A stretch of 8,227 nucleotides of DNA from Bdellovibrionales bacterium (GTDB lineage: Bacteria; Bdellovibrionota; UBA1018): the NCBI GenBank assembly GCA_018968995.1, contig JAGWZD010000078.1:1-8227 (forward strand), read 5' to 3'. Below are positions 5,835 to 8,227 of this stretch, one piece after another. Position numbers and translations under genes: made by a program. Under the pieces are notes generated by a model that ran no database searches, had not been told where the DNA came from, and worked only from the letters and a program-made list of their open reading frames with translations. How positions within the stretch are numbered: position 1 is the stretch's first letter; the number at the start of each line of letters is the position of its first letter.

Positions 5835-5910
5835 GGGCCTGTAGCTCAGTTGGTAGAGCGCGTGCTTTGCAAGCACGATGTCATCGGTTCGACTCCGTTC
5901 AGGTCCACCA
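5835..5910 (+). tRNA. tRNA-Ala (anticodon UGC)
   Basis: The 76-base cloverleaf is complete. The acceptor stem GGGCCTG (5835–5841) pairs with CAGGTCC (5900–5906) and includes the G3:U70 wobble that marks alanine tRNAs. The D-stem is GCTC/GAGC and the anticodon stem is CGTGC/GCACG with loop TTTGCAA. The anticodon TGC is at 5868–5870. The T-loop TTCGACT is standard and CCA is encoded (5908–5910). One oddity is the T-stem ATCGG/CCGTT, which has a T:T mismatch at positions 50:64. No hairpin terminator follows, only TTTTC, and the next gene is on the same strand. Confidence 0.97.
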
Positions 5911-5985
5911 TTTTCAAACCAAACAAAAGCCGTTGAGTTAAATCGGTTCCCCCGAGAGCGCAGACTGATGCAGCAAGGTAAAAGC

Positions 5986-7335
5986 ATGTTCCGAAGCCTT
6001 TACTGGGGTCTGATCGTTTGTAGCGCTGTTTTTTTGAACGCCTCTCGGGCTGGGGCTCTAGAATTCGTGCTGCCAGAGCGTATTGACGAAGAGCTGATTT
6101 CGGAAGCGGTTCCAACCGCATTCGAGGTTGCGCCCTTTCTTGAAGCCGATTTCGAGATTGGCTGGAAGAAATCAGCCCCACCTGGAGTTCGGCTTGAGAT
6201 TGTTCCGGGAAGTCTTACCTGGGTCAGAGTTTCAAGGTACTTAGTGTTACCTCGTGCGCGGGTTCGAATCGAGCTTCCGGTCGAGACCCTAGCGCAAGTT
6301 CGAATTGGAAGATCCATTCAGGCGGTTACCCCAGAGGCGCCCGAGGTGCCCGTGTCGTTATTCTCTGCCGAGCACGAACTCCTTCTGGTCGAACGTGGGA
6401 AAGCGTCTACCTATTCCTTTCATTTTCGATATTCACCAAAAAAACAGATTTCTGGTTCTCGAGTTTTCGTCGATGTTTCCTGCTCTCCTCAGAACGTAAA
6501 GATCGTGGGGGGCGAGTCCTTACCCGCAAATCAATGGGTGTATTTGGGATGCCGAATGATTCGTTCTACAAGTCATTCGAAATTGGTTCCGCAGCTCGAG
6601 TTAATCGTGGCCTGGAGTGGAATCTCAGGATCGCCATCGGTGATTTCTGGAGAGGCTCAAGTTTCTTCAAGAACTTCGAAAGCCTCGCTGATGTCCGTTT
6701 TGCTTTCGGCTGATAAGCCCAGTGTTCAATTGCACGAGCCGGAGGGAGGAAGCTTTGAAATCCAGGCCTCACTTCCTAAGAAACTCAACCGTGGCTCTTT
6801 TGGAGTAGGGTTGGGCCCTTATGCTTATTTTCTCGATATTTCTGGAGATGAAGGGGTCTCACAAGCTGCAGCACTGGCGACACTTTATGGTGCGTACAGC
6901 TTGTCGGAGAACTCGAGGATCATTTTCTTTGACGCTTTTCCGGTCCATCGGCGGTGGTACAATGATTTCGGTCTTTATTTTGATAATGAGTCCTCTCGTG
7001 CCCTGGATGAACGGCTCTCGGTGAACCTGTTACTTGGGTTTCACTGGATTGCGTTTCGGTCTCCTAGCGGCCCCCAGTACCGATTAGGAGTTCCCCAGGG
7101 ATTCGAAATGCTTTTACGAGATGCCTTTGGAAAGAGGAAAAATATGAGCCTCGGTGGATTCTTTTTTCCACTGATCGACGGCAAGTCTTATTACAACGCT
7201 TGGGCGCGAGTGGGCACAAAGCAGCTTTTCATCGAGGCAAATTACTTATCTTGGACCGAAAGACTGGGGAATGACGGACGTGCTCATGCGCGAAATTTCG
7301 GCATTTGTATTGGTGGCCCACTTTTCTTCTTTTAA
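5986..7335 (+). CDS. Exported protein of unknown function with probable C-terminal outer-membrane barrel
   Basis: I do not recognise this 449-residue protein. The chosen ATG (5986) has AAGG seven bases upstream and begins a clean signal peptide with likely cleavage near ASRAGA (19–24). A longer frame starts at ATG 5968, and its open extension even runs back into the tRNA, so the upstream part is not credible. Residues 25–240 are rich in short strands (for example 76–100 and 143–165), with two cysteines at 166 and 189 that could form a disulfide in the periplasm. From about 270 onward there are repeated amphipathic strands with Gly and aromatic residues, ending in GGPLFFF. A terminal Phe on a strand is the usual outer-membrane insertion signal. 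This suggests a periplasmic beta domain followed by a small barrel. The stop is six bases from the opposing activator's stop. Confidence 0.78.
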   Translation: MFRSLYWGLIVCSAVFLNASRAGALEFVLPERIDEELISEAVPTAFEVAPFLEADFEIGWKKSAPPGVRLEIVPGSLTWVRVSRYLVLPRARVRIELPVETLAQVRIGRSIQAVTPEAPEVPVSLFSAEHELLLVERGKASTYSFHFRYSPKKQISGSRVFVDVSCSPQNVKIVGGESLPANQWVYLGCRMIRSTSHSKLVPQLELIVAWSGISGSPSVISGEAQVSSRTSKASLMSVLLSADKPSVQLHEPEGGSFEIQASLPKKLNRGSFGVGLGPYAYFLDISGDEGVSQAAALATLYGAYSLSENSRIIFFDAFPVHRRWYNDFGLYFDNESSRALDERLSVNLLLGFHWIAFRSPSGPQYRLGVPQGFEMLLRDAFGKRKNMSLGGFFFPLIDGKSYYNAWARVGTKQLFIEANYLSWTERLGNDGRAHARNFGICIGGPLFFF

Positions 7336-7341
7336 ACACCG

Positions 7342-8227
7342 CTAGGATTTATTTTTTTCGATCTTCAGTCCGTGTTGTTTCAGCTTGGTATAAAGGTGAG
7401 ATCGGTCCATGCCAAGTTTCTCAGCAAGTTCAGAAACGGACCGAAATGGCTTTTGGATTGCCACTTTCAGAAGTTCCGCCTCAAATGCAAGAACCTGAGA
7501 ATAAAAGCTGGTTCCATTTTCGGTCTCGGTTTCAGAGAGGGGCTTTTGAAATCGAGTAGTGGCCCTCACTCTTTCCGGAAGATCGCCAATTTCTAATTCG
7601 GGTCCCTCGGACATGGTTACTGCGTACGAAATAATATTTTGAAGCTCGCGAATGTTTCCCGGCCAGGAATAGCCCTTGAGCACCGCAATAGCATCTGGGC
7701 TCCAGCGCCATTGAGGTCTCTCGCGTTTAAGGAAATCATTAGCAAGCAGTGGAATGTCTGCATCTCTTTCTCGAAGTGAGGGTAGCTTTACGGGTAGCAC
7801 ATTAATTCGTTGATAAAGATCAGCTTGGAATCTTCCCTCTGAAACTAACTTTTCAAGATCGATGTTGCTCGCGCAGATGAGACGAAACTGGACTGGGATG
7901 GGCCGGTGTGAGCCCATCCGGGTCACTTCTTTCTCTTGTATCACTCGCAACAGTTTCTGTTGAATCGGTAGCGGCATGTTCGAGAGTTCATCAAAAAAAA
8001 CCACTCCCCCATTGGCTTCCTCAAACAGACCTTTGACGGTTTTATCTGCACCAGTGAATGCGCCCTTTTCGTGGCCGAATAAAATACTTTCGGCGGTACC
8101 TCCTTGAATTGTGGAAGAGTCCACAGCCACAAACGGGGCGAGCGAGCCGTCAGGGCGTGTGGGTCGAAGTGACCTGGCAACGAGTTCTTTGCCGCTGCCG
8201 GTTTCCCCGTAAATGAGCACTGGAGCT
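7342..8227 (-). CDS. Sigma-54-dependent transcriptional activator, NtrC type (5' end beyond window)
   Basis: The frame is open to the right edge, and 294 codons are visible. They hold the AAA+ central domain and the DNA-binding domain. Numbered from the first whole codon in the window, Walker A is GETGSGKE (7–14), followed by [16 protein letters not shown]. The intact GAFTGA loop (55–60) contacts sigma-54. Walker B is GGVVFFDE (73–80). The arginine finger region is [19 protein letters not shown], and sensor II is [10 protein letters not shown] (188–197). The Fis-type helix-turn-helix is [20 protein letters not shown] (263–282). With these parts it should hydrolyse ATP to open sigma-54 promoters. 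The start codon and the sensory N-terminal domain are outside the window, so the input signal is unknown; the in-frame GTG at 8218–8220 falls inside Walker A and is not the start. A small variation is VDSS where most members have VNCA. Confidence 0.96.
   Translation of the reverse strand, partial: APVLIYGETGSGKELVARSLRPTRPDGSLAPFVAVDSSTIQGGTAESILFGHEKGAFTGADKTVKGLFEEANGGVVFFDELSNMPLPIQQKLLRVIQEKEVTRMGSHRPIPVQFRLICASNIDLEKLVSEGRFQADLYQRINVLPVKLPSLRERDADIPLLANDFLKRERPQWRWSPDAIAVLKGYSWPGNIRELQNIISYAVTMSEGPELEIGDLPERVRATTRFQKPLSETETENGTSFYSQVLAFEAELLKVAIQKPFRSVSELAEKLGMDRSHLYTKLKQHGLKIEKNKS

Noticed and set aside
5878..5985. Extended N-terminus of the exported protein beginning inside the tRNA
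   Set aside because: The first 11 codons lie in the tRNA and the extension hides the signal peptide; ATG 5986 has a better ribosome binding site.
5911..5985. Possible integration site at the 3' end of the tRNA
   Set aside because: No integrase, and I saw no repeated copy of the tRNA end in the window.
5846..6181. Minus-strand 111-codon frame crossing the tRNA
   Set aside because: Its end is simply the antisense of tRNA-Ala and the rest is antisense to the exported protein gene; no domain or ribosome binding site.

Overview
The window looks like core chromosome of a Gram-negative bacterium with moderate G+C content. The signs are an exported protein that ends like an outer-membrane barrel, cleavable signal peptides, a sigma-54 activator and ZapA. 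The mix of GTG starts, a zapA–formyl-THF ligase–ymdB cluster and sigma-54 control would suit Bdellovibrionota or another delta-type lineage. That placement is an inference from gene style, not from any database match. I see no mobile element, CRISPR array or prophage.

Region by region: (1) The left edge holds the last 45 codons of an unidentified plus-strand gene. (2) Positions 150–2100 are a tight three-gene minus-strand unit, read right to left: a 72-residue small protein with a strong ribosome binding site, a Ppx/GppA-type phosphatase, and a two-CBS-domain protein fused to a degenerate response-regulator receiver domain. The last two overlap by the four bases GTGA. A perfect 14-bp inverted repeat lies inside the CBS gene. 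(3) A 131-bp divergent spacer separates this unit from a plus-strand series: an exported M16-family pseudo-peptidase without its zinc motif, zapA, 5-formyltetrahydrofolate cyclo-ligase and a YmdB-type metallophosphoesterase (ATGA overlap between the last two). (4) ymdB converges with a minus-strand gene for a 125-residue protein with a regular Cys-X4-Cys tail; the two stop codons share one CTAG. (5) A tRNA-Ala(UGC) gene follows eight bases from that gene's start, on the opposite strand. (6) Then comes an unrecognised exported 449-residue protein with a probable C-terminal beta-barrel. (7) The right edge holds the AAA+ core and HTH of a sigma-54-dependent activator, cut by the window end.

Functionally, the left unit looks like a nucleotide- or stress-signalling module: Ppx/GppA proteins act on polyphosphate or pppGpp, and CBS pairs usually sense adenine nucleotides. 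The middle group combines cell division (ZapA), folate repair and a phosphodiesterase linked to RNA or cell-fate control. No complete new defence or mobile system is visible. The most interesting candidates are the CBS–pseudoreceiver protein coupled to Ppx/GppA, the hairpin and A8 tract at its domain junction, and the Cys-X4 periodic protein beside the tRNA.
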